In this document: in pieces, positions 7,275-16,668 of the stretch
How the letters are laid out: each line of letters starts with the position of its first letter
Numbering within the stretch: position 1 is the first letter of the stretch
Source of the DNA: Clostridia bacterium
GTDB taxonomy: Bacteria > Bacillota > Clostridia > Oscillospirales > CAG-272
Length of the DNA: 36,567 bases
Reading direction: 5' to 3'
Assembly (NCBI GenBank): GCA_017504605.1
Contig: JAFVQW010000051.1
Span: forward strand, 1 to 36,567
Position numbers and translations under genes: made by a program
The notes under the pieces: model-generated
Database searches by the model: none
What the model saw: the letters and a program-made list of their open reading frames with translations, nothing else
Told to the model about the DNA's origin: nothing

Positions 7275-8459
7275 ATGAAGGAATTTGAACTTAAATACGG
7301 CTGTAACCCCAATCAGAAGCCGTCAAGAATTTATATGGCGGACGGTAGCGAGCTCCCGATTGAGATACTCTCGGGCAGACCCGGCTACATTAACTTCCTC
7401 GATGCATTCAACTCCTGGCAGCTCGTCAGGGAGCTGAGCCTCGCTACGGGGCTTCCCGCCGCGACCTCCTTCAAGCACGTCAGCCCCACCTCTGCGGCTG
7501 TGGGTGCCAAGCTCTCGCCCGAGCTTAAGAGAGCCTGCTTCGTTGACGATATAGAGGGACTTGACGACTCCCCCCTCGCATGTGCATACGCGAGAGCGAG
7601 AGGCACCGACAGAATGTCCTCCTTCGGCGACTGGATTGCACTCTCCGAGGTCTGCGATAAGACGACGGCGCTCCTTATCAAGCGCGAGATTTCCGACGGT
7701 ATTATCGCTCCCGGCTACACCGACGAGGCGCTCGAAATTCTTAAAACCAAGAAGAAGGGCAACTACAATATAGTTAAGATTGACCCGAATTATATTCCTG
7801 CACAAAAAGAGACCAAGCAGGTCTTTGGAATTACCTTCGAGCAGGGAAGAAACAACTTCGAGATTAACCGCGCTCTTTTTGAGAATATCGTTACCGAGAA
7901 CAAAAATCTCACCGAGGACGCCGTGCGCGACCTAATTATCGCGCTTATTACGCTTAAGTACACCCAGTCGAACTCGGTATGCTATGCATATCAGGGTCAG
8001 GCAATCGGTGTCGGTGCGGGTCAGCAGTCGAGAATTCACTGCACGCGCCTTGCGGGAACTAAGGCTGACACCTGGCATATGCGCCAGTATAAGAAGGTGC
8101 TTGATTTGCCCTTCCTTCCCACTCTCTCCCGCCCCGACAGAGATAACGTTATAGACGGCTACATCAATAAGAACGAGGAGGACGTGTGTGCCGAGGGCAT
8201 CTGGCAGAAGTATTTTACCACCCGTCCCGAGCCTCTTACCGACGAGGAAATCAGAGCGCATCTTGACACAATCAGCGGCGTTTCTCTCGGCTCGGATGCC
8301 TTCTTCCCCTTCGGCGACAACATCGAGCGCGCCAAGAAGAGCGGCGTCAGCTATATTGCCGAGCCCGGCGGCTCGGTCCGTGACGACATCGTTATCGAGA
8401 CGGCGAACAAGTACGGAATGGTAATGGCGTTTACGGGAATGCGCCTCTTCCACCATTAA
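7275..8459 (+). CDS. Stand-alone AICAR transformylase
   Basis: Formylates AICAR to FAICAR with 10-formyltetrahydrofolate. The 394 residues contain only the transformylase part of PurH: the Lys-His active-site pair in FKHVSPTSAAVG, the DRMSSFGDWIALS block, GAGQQSRIHCTRLAG, SDAFFPFGDN and a C-terminal RLFHH. There is no MGS-like cyclohydrolase domain, whose job is taken by the gene just upstream. From memory these blocks follow the C-terminal half of animal ATIC more closely than typical bacterial PurH (for example KHVSPxxAA in place of KHxNPCG, and the RLFHH ending). The ATG follows AAGGAGAGGG. The function is secure; the eukaryotic-like affinity is my reading from recalled sequences. Confidence 0.93.
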   Translation: MKEFELKYGCNPNQKPSRIYMADGSELPIEILSGRPGYINFLDAFNSWQLVRELSLATGLPAATSFKHVSPTSAAVGAKLSPELKRACFVDDIEGLDDSPLACAYARARGTDRMSSFGDWIALSEVCDKTTALLIKREISDGIIAPGYTDEALEILKTKKKGNYNIVKIDPNYIPAQKETKQVFGITFEQGRNNFEINRALFENIVTENKNLTEDAVRDLIIALITLKYTQSNSVCYAYQGQAIGVGAGQQSRIHCTRLAGTKADTWHMRQYKKVLDLPFLPTLSRPDRDNVIDGYINKNEEDVCAEGIWQKYFTTRPEPLTDEEIRAHLDTISGVSLGSDAFFPFGDNIERAKKSGVSYIAEPGGSVRDDIVIETANKYGMVMAFTGMRLFHH

Positions 8460-8476
8460 TTCTCGGGGGACGTCTG

Positions 8477-9748
<1,272 letters not shown>

Positions 9749-9751
9749 CGA

Positions 9752-12700
9752 ATGGTATACCGCATATATGTAGAAAAGAAGCCCGCCCTCGCGAACGAGG
9801 CGCGCTCTCTCGAGTCCGAGATTTCGACCTTTCTCGGTATTTGTGGTGTCGAGCGTGTGAGAATTGTCAACCGCTACGATGCAGAGAATATAACTAAGGA
9901 GCTTTTCGACTACGCTGTCGGCACGGTTTTCTCCGAGCCCCAGCTTGACGACGCTTACACCGAGGCGGATTTTGGCGATGCCGTCGTGTTTGCCACCGAG
10001 TATCTGCCCGGTCAGTTCGACCAGCGTGCCGATTCCGCCGCACAGTGTATTCAGCTTATATCCCAGGGAGATAAGCCCACCGTTGCCTCGGCTAAGGTTT
10101 ACGCCATTTACGGCAGCCTCACTGAGGCCGATATTGCAAAAATCAAAAAGCACGTAATAAATCCCGTTGAGGCAAGAGAGGCCTCGCTCGATTTGCGCGA
10201 TACGCTTAAGCAGGACTACACCGTGCCCGCTATGGTTAAGACCCTCGACGGATTTTTGGAGCTTGACCGCGCGGGGCTTGAGAAATTCGTTGCCGATTAC
10301 GGGCTTGCTATGGACGGCGACGACATCGAGTTCTGTCAGAGCTATTTTAAGAGTGAGGGCAGATGTCCGACCATTACCGAAATCCGTATGATTGACACCT
10401 ATTGGTCCGACCACTGCCGCCATACCACCTTTAATACCACTATAGACAACGTCACCTTCGAGGACGAGCTTCTTGAGAAGACCTATCGCGAGTATCTTGA
10501 GGCGCGCGAGTACATAGGCCGCAAGAAGCCCAAAAATCTTATGGACATCGGCACTATTGCCGCGAAGTGCCTTAAGAAGTGCGGCAAGCTCGAGGGGCTC
10601 GACGAGTCCGAGGAGATTAACGCCTGCACGGTAAAGATTACCGTCGAGATTGACGGGGTTAAGGAGCCCTGGCTTCTTCTCTTCAAGAACGAGACTCACA
10701 ATCACCCGACCGAGATTGAGCCCTTCGGCGGTGCGGCCACCTGTATCGGCGGCGCAATCCGCGACCCGCTCTCGGGCCGCTCCTACGTCTACGGCGCTAT
10801 GCGCCTGACGGGTGCTGCCGACCCGCTCCGTCCCATCGGGGATACCCTACCCGGTAAGCTCCCGCAGAGGAAGATTGTTACCACCGCTGCCGCAGGCTAC
10901 TCGTCCTACGGCAACCAGATAGGACTTGCTACGGGAATTGTTGACGAGATATACCACGACGGCTATGCCGCGAAGCATATGGAGGTCGGCGCGGTAATTG
11001 CGGCGGCTCCCGCGGCTAACGTTCGCCGTGAGGTTCCCGCTGACGGCGACCTCGTCGTGCTTCTTGGCGGCAGAACCGGTCGCGACGGCTGTGGCGGTGC
11101 TACGGGCTCGTCGAAGTCGCATAACTTAAAGTCGCTTGAGAGCTGCGGTGCAGAGGTGCAGAAGGGTAACGCTCCCGAGGAGAGAAAGCTTCAGCGCCTG
11201 TTCAGAAATCCCGAGGTTTCGCGTATGATTAAGCGCTGTAACGACTTCGGTGCTGGCGGCGTGTCGGTTGCTATCGGCGAGCTCGCCGACGGCCTTGACA
11301 TCGACCTCAATGCCGTTCCGAAGAAGTACGAGGGCCTTGACGGCACCGAGCTTGCTATAAGCGAGTCGCAGGAGAGAATGGCGGTTGTTATCGAGCCCCC
11401 ATCTCTTGAGAGATTTCTCGCGCTTGCAAACGAGGAGAACCTCGAGGCTACCGTCGTTGCGAGGGTTAAGGCTGACCCGAGACTTACCATGACCTGGTGC
11501 GGCAGGGTTATATGCGACATCAGCCGCGAATTCTTGAATTCCAACGGCGCAGAGAAGCATATCGAGATTAAGACCAATAAGATACAGAGCTTTGATAAGC
11601 CCACGCCCGAGAGCTTCGGCGCGGGTATGACGGCTCTTGCGGGCGGGCTCAACACCTGCTCTAAGAGGGGGCTTTCCGAGAGATTTGACAGCACTATCGG
11701 TGCGGGAACGGTGCTTATGCCCTTCGGTGGCAAGCATCAGCGCACGCCCATACAGGCAATGGTGCAGAAGGTCTCGGTGGAGAAGGGTCATACCGACGAC
11801 GTCTCCTTTATGTCCTGGGGCTACAACCCCGATATATCCGAGAAGAGCCCCTATCACGGTGCATATCTCGCGGTCGTTGAGTCTGTATCCAAGCTTATAG
11901 CGACGGGTGCCGATTTTAAGGACGTATACCTGACCTTCCAGGAATACTTCGAGAAGCCGATGAAGGATGCGGCAAGATGGGGCAAGCCCCTCGCGGCACT
12001 CCTCGGTGCCTTCCGCGCACAGATGGAGCTCGGCGTTGCCGCAATAGGCGGTAAGGACTCGATGTCGGGCAGCTTCGAGAAGCTCGACGTACCCCCGACC
12101 CTCATCTCCTTCGCCGTTACGACGGGAAAGGTGGGCGAGGTTATCTCCCCCGAGTTCAAGTCTGCGGGAAGCAGGGTTGCGCTTCTTACTCCCGAGTACG
12201 GCGAGGACGGCCTTCCTACCCATACCTCTCTTATCGCACTTTACAATAAGGTAACCTCGCTTATGCGCGAGGGCAAGGTCCTCGCGGCCTATACTCCCAC
12301 CATTGGCGGTGTCGGCGAGGCGGTTATGAAGATGGCTATGGGTAACGGCTTCGGCTTCAGCTTTGCCGAGGGCGTCAGCATGAAGGACGTGTTCTCCTAC
12401 CTTTACGGCTCGTTTATTCTTGAGCTCTCCGCGGACACCGAGGAGGGAAGAACTCTCGGCTACGTTACCGACGGCGGCGAGTTTACCCTCGGCGAGGAGA
12501 AAATCTCCGTTTCCGAGATTAACAAGACCTACGAGGACAAGCTTGAGAGCGTTTACTCCTGCAACGTAAAGAGCCCGACCGACTCTCTCGAGACGGTTTC
12601 CTATAAGGCAGGCGCGCGCCGCGCTCCCGCGGTAAGGGTTGCGAAGCCCCGCGTGCTTATCCCCGTATTCCCCGGCACCAACTGCGAGTACGACTCGGCA

Positions 12701-13444
12701 AAGGCTGTGACCGATGCGGGTGCCGAGGCCGAGATTTTCGTCATCAACAACCTTACTGCCGACGGAGTTAAGAGGAGTGCCGAGACCTTTGCTAAGAAGA
12801 TTGGCCAGAGCCAGGCTATCTTCGTTCCCGGCGGCTTCTCGGGCGGTGACGAGCCCGACGGCTCGGGTAAGTTTATAACGGCATTCTTCCGCGGCGAGGC
12901 GGTAAAGAGCGCCGTCAGCGAGCTTCTTGACTCGCGCGACGGACTTATGTGCGGTATCTGTAACGGCTTCCAGGCTCTTATCAAGCTCGGACTTCTTCCT
13001 TACGGAAGGATTATAGACACCGACGAGAGCTGTCCTACTCTTACCTTTAATAATATAGCACGCCACCAGTCGAAGATTGTAAGGACGAGAATAGCCTCGA
13101 ATATGTCGCCCTGGCTTGCACTTACCGAGGTCGGCGAGATTTACAACGTGCCGATTTCTCACGGTGAGGGTAAATTCCTTGCGACGGATGCGACCGTACG
13201 CGAGCTTATCGCGAACGGCCAAGTTGCAACGCAGTACGTTGACCTTGACGGACGCGCTACCTACGACATCGACTACAATCCGAACGGCTCGACCTACGCT
13301 ATCGAGGGTATAACCTCACCCGACGGACGAGTATTCGGAAAGATGGGACATTCCGAGCGTATCGGCGACGGACTTTATAAAAACGTCATCGGCGAATATG
13401 ACATTAAGATGTTTAAGTCGATGATTAAATATTTCAAAGGTTAA
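9752..13444 (+). CDS. purL: FGAM synthase PurL, single-chain type with glutaminase domain
   Basis: Converts FGAR to FGAM with glutamine and ATP. At 1230 residues this is the single-polypeptide form found in many Clostridia, fusing PurS-like, PurL and PurQ functions. The PurS-like N-terminal region is followed by the linker signature DTYWSDHCRHTTF, the first ATPase block with NETHNHPTEIEPFGGAATC, a second PurM-like half, and a class I glutaminase domain from about residue 967 (VLIPVFPGTNCEYD). The glutaminase triad is intact: Cys1070 in GICNGFQ, and His1137 and Glu1139 in SHGEGKF. This contrasts with the defective PurF glutaminase in the same operon. Start is ATG behind GAAAGGAAG, 4 bases after purD. 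It is the last operon gene, closed by a strong terminator. Confidence 0.97.
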   Translation: MVYRIYVEKKPALANEARSLESEISTFLGICGVERVRIVNRYDAENITKELFDYAVGTVFSEPQLDDAYTEADFGDAVVFATEYLPGQFDQRADSAAQCIQLISQGDKPTVASAKVYAIYGSLTEADIAKIKKHVINPVEAREASLDLRDTLKQDYTVPAMVKTLDGFLELDRAGLEKFVADYGLAMDGDDIEFCQSYFKSEGRCPTITEIRMIDTYWSDHCRHTTFNTTIDNVTFEDELLEKTYREYLEAREYIGRKKPKNLMDIGTIAAKCLKKCGKLEGLDESEEINACTVKITVEIDGVKEPWLLLFKNETHNHPTEIEPFGGAATCIGGAIRDPLSGRSYVYGAMRLTGAADPLRPIGDTLPGKLPQRKIVTTAAAGYSSYGNQIGLATGIVDEIYHDGYAAKHMEVGAVIAAAPAANVRREVPADGDLVVLLGGRTGRDGCGGATGSSKSHNLKSLESCGAEVQKGNAPEERKLQRLFRNPEVSRMIKRCNDFGAGGVSVAIGELADGLDIDLNAVPKKYEGLDGTELAISESQERMAVVIEPPSLERFLALANEENLEATVVARVKADPRLTMTWCGRVICDISREFLNSNGAEKHIEIKTNKIQSFDKPTPESFGAGMTALAGGLNTCSKRGLSERFDSTIGAGTVLMPFGGKHQRTPIQAMVQKVSVEKGHTDDVSFMSWGYNPDISEKSPYHGAYLAVVESVSKLIATGADFKDVYLTFQEYFEKPMKDAARWGKPLAALLGAFRAQMELGVAAIGGKDSMSGSFEKLDVPPTLISFAVTTGKVGEVISPEFKSAGSRVALLTPEYGEDGLPTHTSLIALYNKVTSLMREGKVLAAYTPTIGGVGEAVMKMAMGNGFGFSFAEGVSMKDVFSYLYGSFILELSADTEEGRTLGYVTDGGEFTLGEEKISVSEINKTYEDKLESVYSCNVKSPTDSLETVSYKAGARRAPAVRVAKPRVLIPVFPGTNCEYDSAKAVTDAGAEAEIFVINNLTADGVKRSAETFAKKIGQSQAIFVPGGFSGGDEPDGSGKFITAFFRGEAVKSAVSELLDSRDGLMCGICNGFQALIKLGLLPYGRIIDTDESCPTLTFNNIARHQSKIVRTRIASNMSPWLALTEVGEIYNVPISHGEGKFLATDATVRELIANGQVATQYVDLDGRATYDIDYNPNGSTYAIEGITSPDGRVFGKMGHSERIGDGLYKNVIGEYDIKMFKSMIKYFKG

Positions 13445-13445
13445 A

Positions 13446-13480
13446 ATAAAAGCCGCGAGAAATCGCGGCTTTTATTTGTT
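13446..13480 (+). terminator. Terminator of the purine operon
   Basis: A perfect 13-bp stem (13446-13458 with 13463-13475) is capped by a GAAA tetraloop and followed by a T-rich stretch. Confidence 0.9.
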
Positions 13481-13494
13481 TTTTCGGTATCATT

Positions 13495-13551
13495 TATACT
13501 ATTTCGGTTAAAACTATCGGTGTGTAAAACACACGGAAGGTAGGTTTTAAC
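13495..13551 (+). promoter_or_regulatory. Structured leader of the 61-residue protein gene
   Basis: An 8-bp outer stem (13507-13514 with 13544-13551) encloses an inner perfect 6-bp stem (13520-13525 with 13529-13534, loop AAA). The ribosome site GGAAGG at 13535-13540 lies between the inner stem and the 3' outer arm, and the outer stem ends one base before the ATG. The fold could therefore control translation. A possible -10 TATACT is at 13495-13500, but no convincing -35 is visible. Confidence 0.5.
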
Positions 13552-13552
13552 T

Positions 13553-13738
13553 ATGGCAGAAAACAAGAAAAAGGTAGAAGACGTGGACGGCAGATACGGC
13601 CCTCACCCGACGGGTGCCGTTCCCGGCATCAACAATCCCGAGATTGAGCTCCCCGCGTATAATCCGCCCGTGCCCAACAGAGCCTGGACGGCTATGCGTA
13701 AGGAAATGAACGAGAAGGCGGGCAATACCGCTAAGTGA
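13553..13738 (+). CDS. Small protein of unknown function (61 residues)
   Basis: I do not recognise this protein. It is hydrophilic, without membrane segment or signal peptide. The N-terminus is lysine-rich (MAENKKK), the middle is rich in proline and asparagine (GINNPEIELPAYNPPVP), and a short basic helix-like C-terminus follows. The case for a real gene is its own ribosome site GGAAGG 12 bases before ATG, a structured leader, and dedicated strong terminators on both sides that make it a single-gene transcription unit. Codon use is like that of its neighbours. A small spore or stress protein would fit the size and composition, but nothing in the sequence demonstrates that. Confidence 0.6.
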   Translation: MAENKKKVEDVDGRYGPHPTGAVPGINNPEIELPAYNPPVPNRAWTAMRKEMNEKAGNTAK

Positions 13739-13760
13739 TGCGGTGAAAAGCTTTAAAATG

Positions 13761-13790
13761 AGAACGGGGCGCACGCCCCGTTCTTTATTT
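13761..13790 (+). terminator. Terminator of the small-protein gene
   Basis: A perfect 10-bp GC-rich stem (13761-13770 with 13775-13784), loop GCAC, followed by TTATTT. Confidence 0.85.
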
Positions 13791-13803
13791 GTGTGCATTT
13801 CTA

Positions 13804-13832
13804 TTGACTTTTTGGTAAAAATATCTTATAAT
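13804..13832 (+). promoter_or_regulatory. Sigma-A promoter of aspS
   Basis: TTGACT (13804-13809), a 17-base spacer and a perfect TATAAT (13827-13832), 35 bases upstream of the aspS start. Confidence 0.85.
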
Positions 13833-13867
13833 ATTTTTGATATAAAAAATTCCGAAAGGGTATAAAT

Positions 13868-15160
13868 ATGGAAAGAACCTTAATAAAGGATATAACCCCC
13901 GGCGTGCGCCGTATATCCGGCTTCGTTGAGAACCTTCGTAACAAGAAGAGCATGGCCTTTATAGTTGTGAAGGACACGACGGGAAAGCTTCAGGTCACCG
14001 TTGTCAAGGAGGAGCACCCCGAGCTTTGCGAGCTTATTGACAAGCTCACCATTCACTCGGTCGTTACCTTCGAGGGCGAGGTCGTGGAGAGCGAGTACGT
14101 TAAAATGGGCGGTAAGGAGATGTACCCTACCTCGATGAGGATTGAGTCGATTGCCGAGGCGCTTCCTATTAAGGACGACTCCGACATCGACGTCCGTATG
14201 GACTACAGATGGATTGACCTTCGCCGCGAGAAAAATCATCTTATGATTAAGCTCCAGACTACTCTAACTGCCGCTATGCGCGAGTTCCTCGTCGAGCGCG
14301 GCTTCGTCGAGATTCACACGCCGAAGCTCATCGGTGCTGCGAGCGAGTCGGGCTCCGACGTTTTCGAGGTTAAGTACTTCGACACCCACGCCTACCTTGC
14401 ACAGTCGCCTCAGTTCTATAAGCAGATGGCTATGGCATCGGGCCTCGAGCGTATTTTCGAGACCGGCCCCGTATTCAGGGCAGAGAAGTCCTACACCAAC
14501 AAGCACGCGACCGAGTTTACCGGCTTCGACCTTGAGTTCTCTTATATAGACAGCTTTGAGGACGTAATGAAGATGGAGGAGGAGCTCCTCGCCTATGCAC
14601 TCGGCAGAGTAAAGGAGGCACACGGCGACGAGATAGTAGAGCTCTTCGGCGAGGAATACGCCGTTACCGTTCCCACCCTTCCTTTCCCGAGAATGAAGCT
14701 CGCCGACGTTTACCGCGAGCTTGAAGAGAGATACGGCTACACCGTTCCCGCCGAGCTTCACGGCGACCTTACCACCGAGGCCGAGAGAATGACGAAGCAG
14801 CTTGCGGCCGATATGTTCGGTCACGAGTTCCTCTTTATCACCGATTACGATGCCAAGGAGCGCGCCTTCTACCATATGAGAGACGAGGCGGGTATTCCTC
14901 AGGGCTACGACCTTATCTGGCGCGGTGTCGAGATTACCACGGGCGCACAGCGCGAGCACAGATACGACGTGCTTCGTAATCAGGCAGAGGAGAAGGGGCT
15001 TGCGGAGGACGTTAAGTTCTATCTCGAGTTCTTCAAGTACGGCTGTCCCCCTCACGGCGGCTTCGGCATCGGCATCGACCGTCTTACGATGCTCTTCCTC
15101 GGTCTTTCAATCAAGGAAGTTCAGTTCCTCTTCAGAGGCCCGAACAGACTTACTCCGTAA
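13868..15160 (+). CDS. aspS: Aspartyl-tRNA synthetase, archaeal/eukaryotic type
   Basis: Charges tRNA with aspartate; class II synthetase of subclass IIb. The 430 residues comprise an N-terminal OB-fold anticodon domain (about 1-105) and a catalytic core with motif 2 (FRAE at 203-206) and motif 3 (GGFGIGIDR ending at Arg405). It lacks the GAD insertion that makes the ordinary bacterial AspRS about 590 residues, and its core blocks such as HTPKLIGAASESG and LAQSPQFYKQM are those of the archaeal/eukaryotic type. Such enzymes can be discriminating or can also charge tRNA-Asn for GatCAB; the sequence alone does not settle this and neither gatCAB nor asnS is in view. ATG follows GAAAGGG. The isomerase gene follows after 21 bases. 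Confidence 0.92.
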   Translation: MERTLIKDITPGVRRISGFVENLRNKKSMAFIVVKDTTGKLQVTVVKEEHPELCELIDKLTIHSVVTFEGEVVESEYVKMGGKEMYPTSMRIESIAEALPIKDDSDIDVRMDYRWIDLRREKNHLMIKLQTTLTAAMREFLVERGFVEIHTPKLIGAASESGSDVFEVKYFDTHAYLAQSPQFYKQMAMASGLERIFETGPVFRAEKSYTNKHATEFTGFDLEFSYIDSFEDVMKMEEELLAYALGRVKEAHGDEIVELFGEEYAVTVPTLPFPRMKLADVYRELEERYGYTVPAELHGDLTTEAERMTKQLAADMFGHEFLFITDYDAKERAFYHMRDEAGIPQGYDLIWRGVEITTGAQREHRYDVLRNQAEEKGLAEDVKFYLEFFKYGCPPHGGFGIGIDRLTMLFLGLSIKEVQFLFRGPNRLTP

Positions 15161-15181
15161 TAAATGAAAGGTGAATAAAAA

Positions 15182-15820
15182 ATGAAAATTGCACTTATTA
15201 ACGAGAACAGCCAGGCGGCTAAGAATTCGCTTATTTGCGACACCCTCAAGAAGGTAGTCGAGCCCCTCGGCCACGAGGTTTTTAACTACGGTATGTATTC
15301 CGCGGAGGACAAGGAGCAGCTTACCTACGTTCAGATTGGTATTCTCTCCGCCGTTCTTCTTAACTCGGGCGCGTGCGACCTCGTAATCACGGGCTGTGGT
15401 ACGGGTGAGGGCGCTATGCTCGCCTGCAACTCCTTCCCCGGAGTTCTTTGCGGTCACGTCGTTGACCCCACCGATGCTTATCAGTTCACTCAGGTAAATA
15501 ACGGCAACGCGATTGCTATGCCTTTTGCCAAGGGCTGGGGCTGGGGCTGCGAGCTCAACCTTCAGTACGTGTTTGAGAAGCTCTTTGTGTCCGAGTGGGG
15601 ACTCGGCTATCCGAGAGAGCGCGCCGTTCCCGAGCAGAGGAACAAGAAAATCCTCGACGAGGTTAAGAAGGTAACTCACACCGACATCGTTTACATACTC
15701 GAGAACCTTGACAGAGAGCTCGTGCTCGGCGCTCTCGGCGGTAAGAACTTCCGCGAGTACTTCTTCGCAAACTGCAAGGACGAGAGAATTGCGGCGTGCG
15801 TAAAGGCGCTTTTGGCGTAA
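15182..15820 (+). CDS. RpiB/LacA/LacB family sugar-phosphate isomerase
   Basis: A cytoplasmic isomerase-fold protein of 212 residues. The family signature GCGTGEG (70s; Cys72 matches the catalytic cysteine of RpiB) is followed by ACNSFPGVLCG and by NNGNAIAMP, equivalent to the conserved Asn-rich block of RpiB. It is about 60 residues longer than classical RpiB (about 150), with a C-terminal helical extension from roughly residue 150 that includes a run of basic residues. Substrate cannot be read from sequence: ribose-5-phosphate, galactose-6-phosphate or another aldose/ketose phosphate are all possible. It lies 21 bases behind aspS and shares its transcript, ending at a strong terminator. Confidence 0.85.
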   Translation: MKIALINENSQAAKNSLICDTLKKVVEPLGHEVFNYGMYSAEDKEQLTYVQIGILSAVLLNSGACDLVITGCGTGEGAMLACNSFPGVLCGHVVDPTDAYQFTQVNNGNAIAMPFAKGWGWGCELNLQYVFEKLFVSEWGLGYPRERAVPEQRNKKILDEVKKVTHTDIVYILENLDRELVLGALGGKNFREYFFANCKDERIAACVKALLA

Positions 15821-15828
15821 ATCCTTGA

Positions 15829-15867
15829 TATAAGCCGCAATCCCGGGATTGCGGCTTATAAATTTTT
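15829..15867 (+). terminator. Terminator after the isomerase gene
   Basis: A perfect 32-base palindrome (15829-15844 with 15845-15860) followed by AATTTTT. The few central bases must form the loop. Confidence 0.85.
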
Positions 15868-15877
15868 GGGGCGAAAA

Positions 15878-16657
15878 ATGGACAAAAAGAGAATAAAAAG
15901 AAATTATAAAACAGAGAAAAAAAGACTTTGTGATGATTTCAAGCGAGAGAAAAGACTTCTTCGATTGTCCTATGAGAGTGAAATTGAGAGATATTATATG
16001 GAGAGCGGGCGTCCGAGGCCTGTCGACCCGCCGAGGCGGAGCACGCTCGAGGAGGTAGGCAACGCCGTGACACACGGTGTCGGGGCACTGCTCTCGGTTA
16101 TTGCCCTCTTTCTTATGCTCGGCGCAGCGCAAAGCGCGGGGGAATATCTCGGTGCGGTTATCTATTTTTTAGGCCTTCTTTCGATGTTCCTCTTCAGCTG
16201 CCTATACCACTCGTTCCGCCACGGCCTCGCCGTTAAGCGGCTTCTCCGCCGCTTCGACTATTCCTCTATATATATCGTAATAGGCGCGACCTTTGCGCCG
16301 ATTGTTCTTGCCTATACCGAGCTTAGCTTCGGGCGATTATTCTTTGTTTTGCAGTGGAGCGTTATCGCGCTCGGGGTTATCCTCACGGCCGTCCTCGGCC
16401 CCGCAAGGCTTAGATTTGTAAGCGTGCCGATATATCTTTTGCTCGGCTGGTGCGGGCTTATGTTCCTGCCCGAGATGTACTCGCGCGCCGATTATACCCT
16501 TATGTCGCTCGTCCTCGGGGGCGGGGTGATATATTCGCTCGGTCTTATTCCTTATGCGAGGAGGAGCCCTGCGGCGCATTTCATATGGCATATATTCGTG
16601 CTTCTCGGGGCCATAGTACAGTGGCTCGGTATTTATCTCTCCATTTATCTTAAATAA
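15878..16657 (+). CDS. Hemolysin III / TrhA family membrane protein
   Basis: A seven-helix membrane protein of the hemolysin III (PAQR/TrhA) family. Members in bacteria are linked to membrane energetics and lipid homeostasis rather than proven toxin activity. The 259 residues begin with a strongly basic, charged segment of about 55 residues, followed by the family motifs: NAVTHGVGA in the first helix, SCLYHS, FDYSSIYIVIGATFAP and the C-terminal HFIWHIFVLLGA. The conserved histidines and the Asp of FDYSS, likely metal ligands, are present. I start at the ATG; an in-frame TTG 12 bases earlier lies in the preceding terminator. The basic N-terminal extension is longer than in most homologues. It is 11 bases from the PAP2 gene. 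Confidence 0.88.
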   Translation: MDKKRIKRNYKTEKKRLCDDFKREKRLLRLSYESEIERYYMESGRPRPVDPPRRSTLEEVGNAVTHGVGALLSVIALFLMLGAAQSAGEYLGAVIYFLGLLSMFLFSCLYHSFRHGLAVKRLLRRFDYSSIYIVIGATFAPIVLAYTELSFGRLFFVLQWSVIALGVILTAVLGPARLRFVSVPIYLLLGWCGLMFLPEMYSRADYTLMSLVLGGGVIYSLGLIPYARRSPAAHFIWHIFVLLGAIVQWLGIYLSIYLK

Positions 16658-16668
16658 GGAGCAGTATT

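Noticed and set aside
11126-13222. A 698-codon open frame on the minus strand inside purL
   Set aside because: Antisense to a fully conserved PurL; composition is that of a shadow frame.
15866-15877. TTG start for the hemolysin III gene
   Set aside because: It is embedded in the T tract of the preceding terminator; ATG 12 bases later is the better start.
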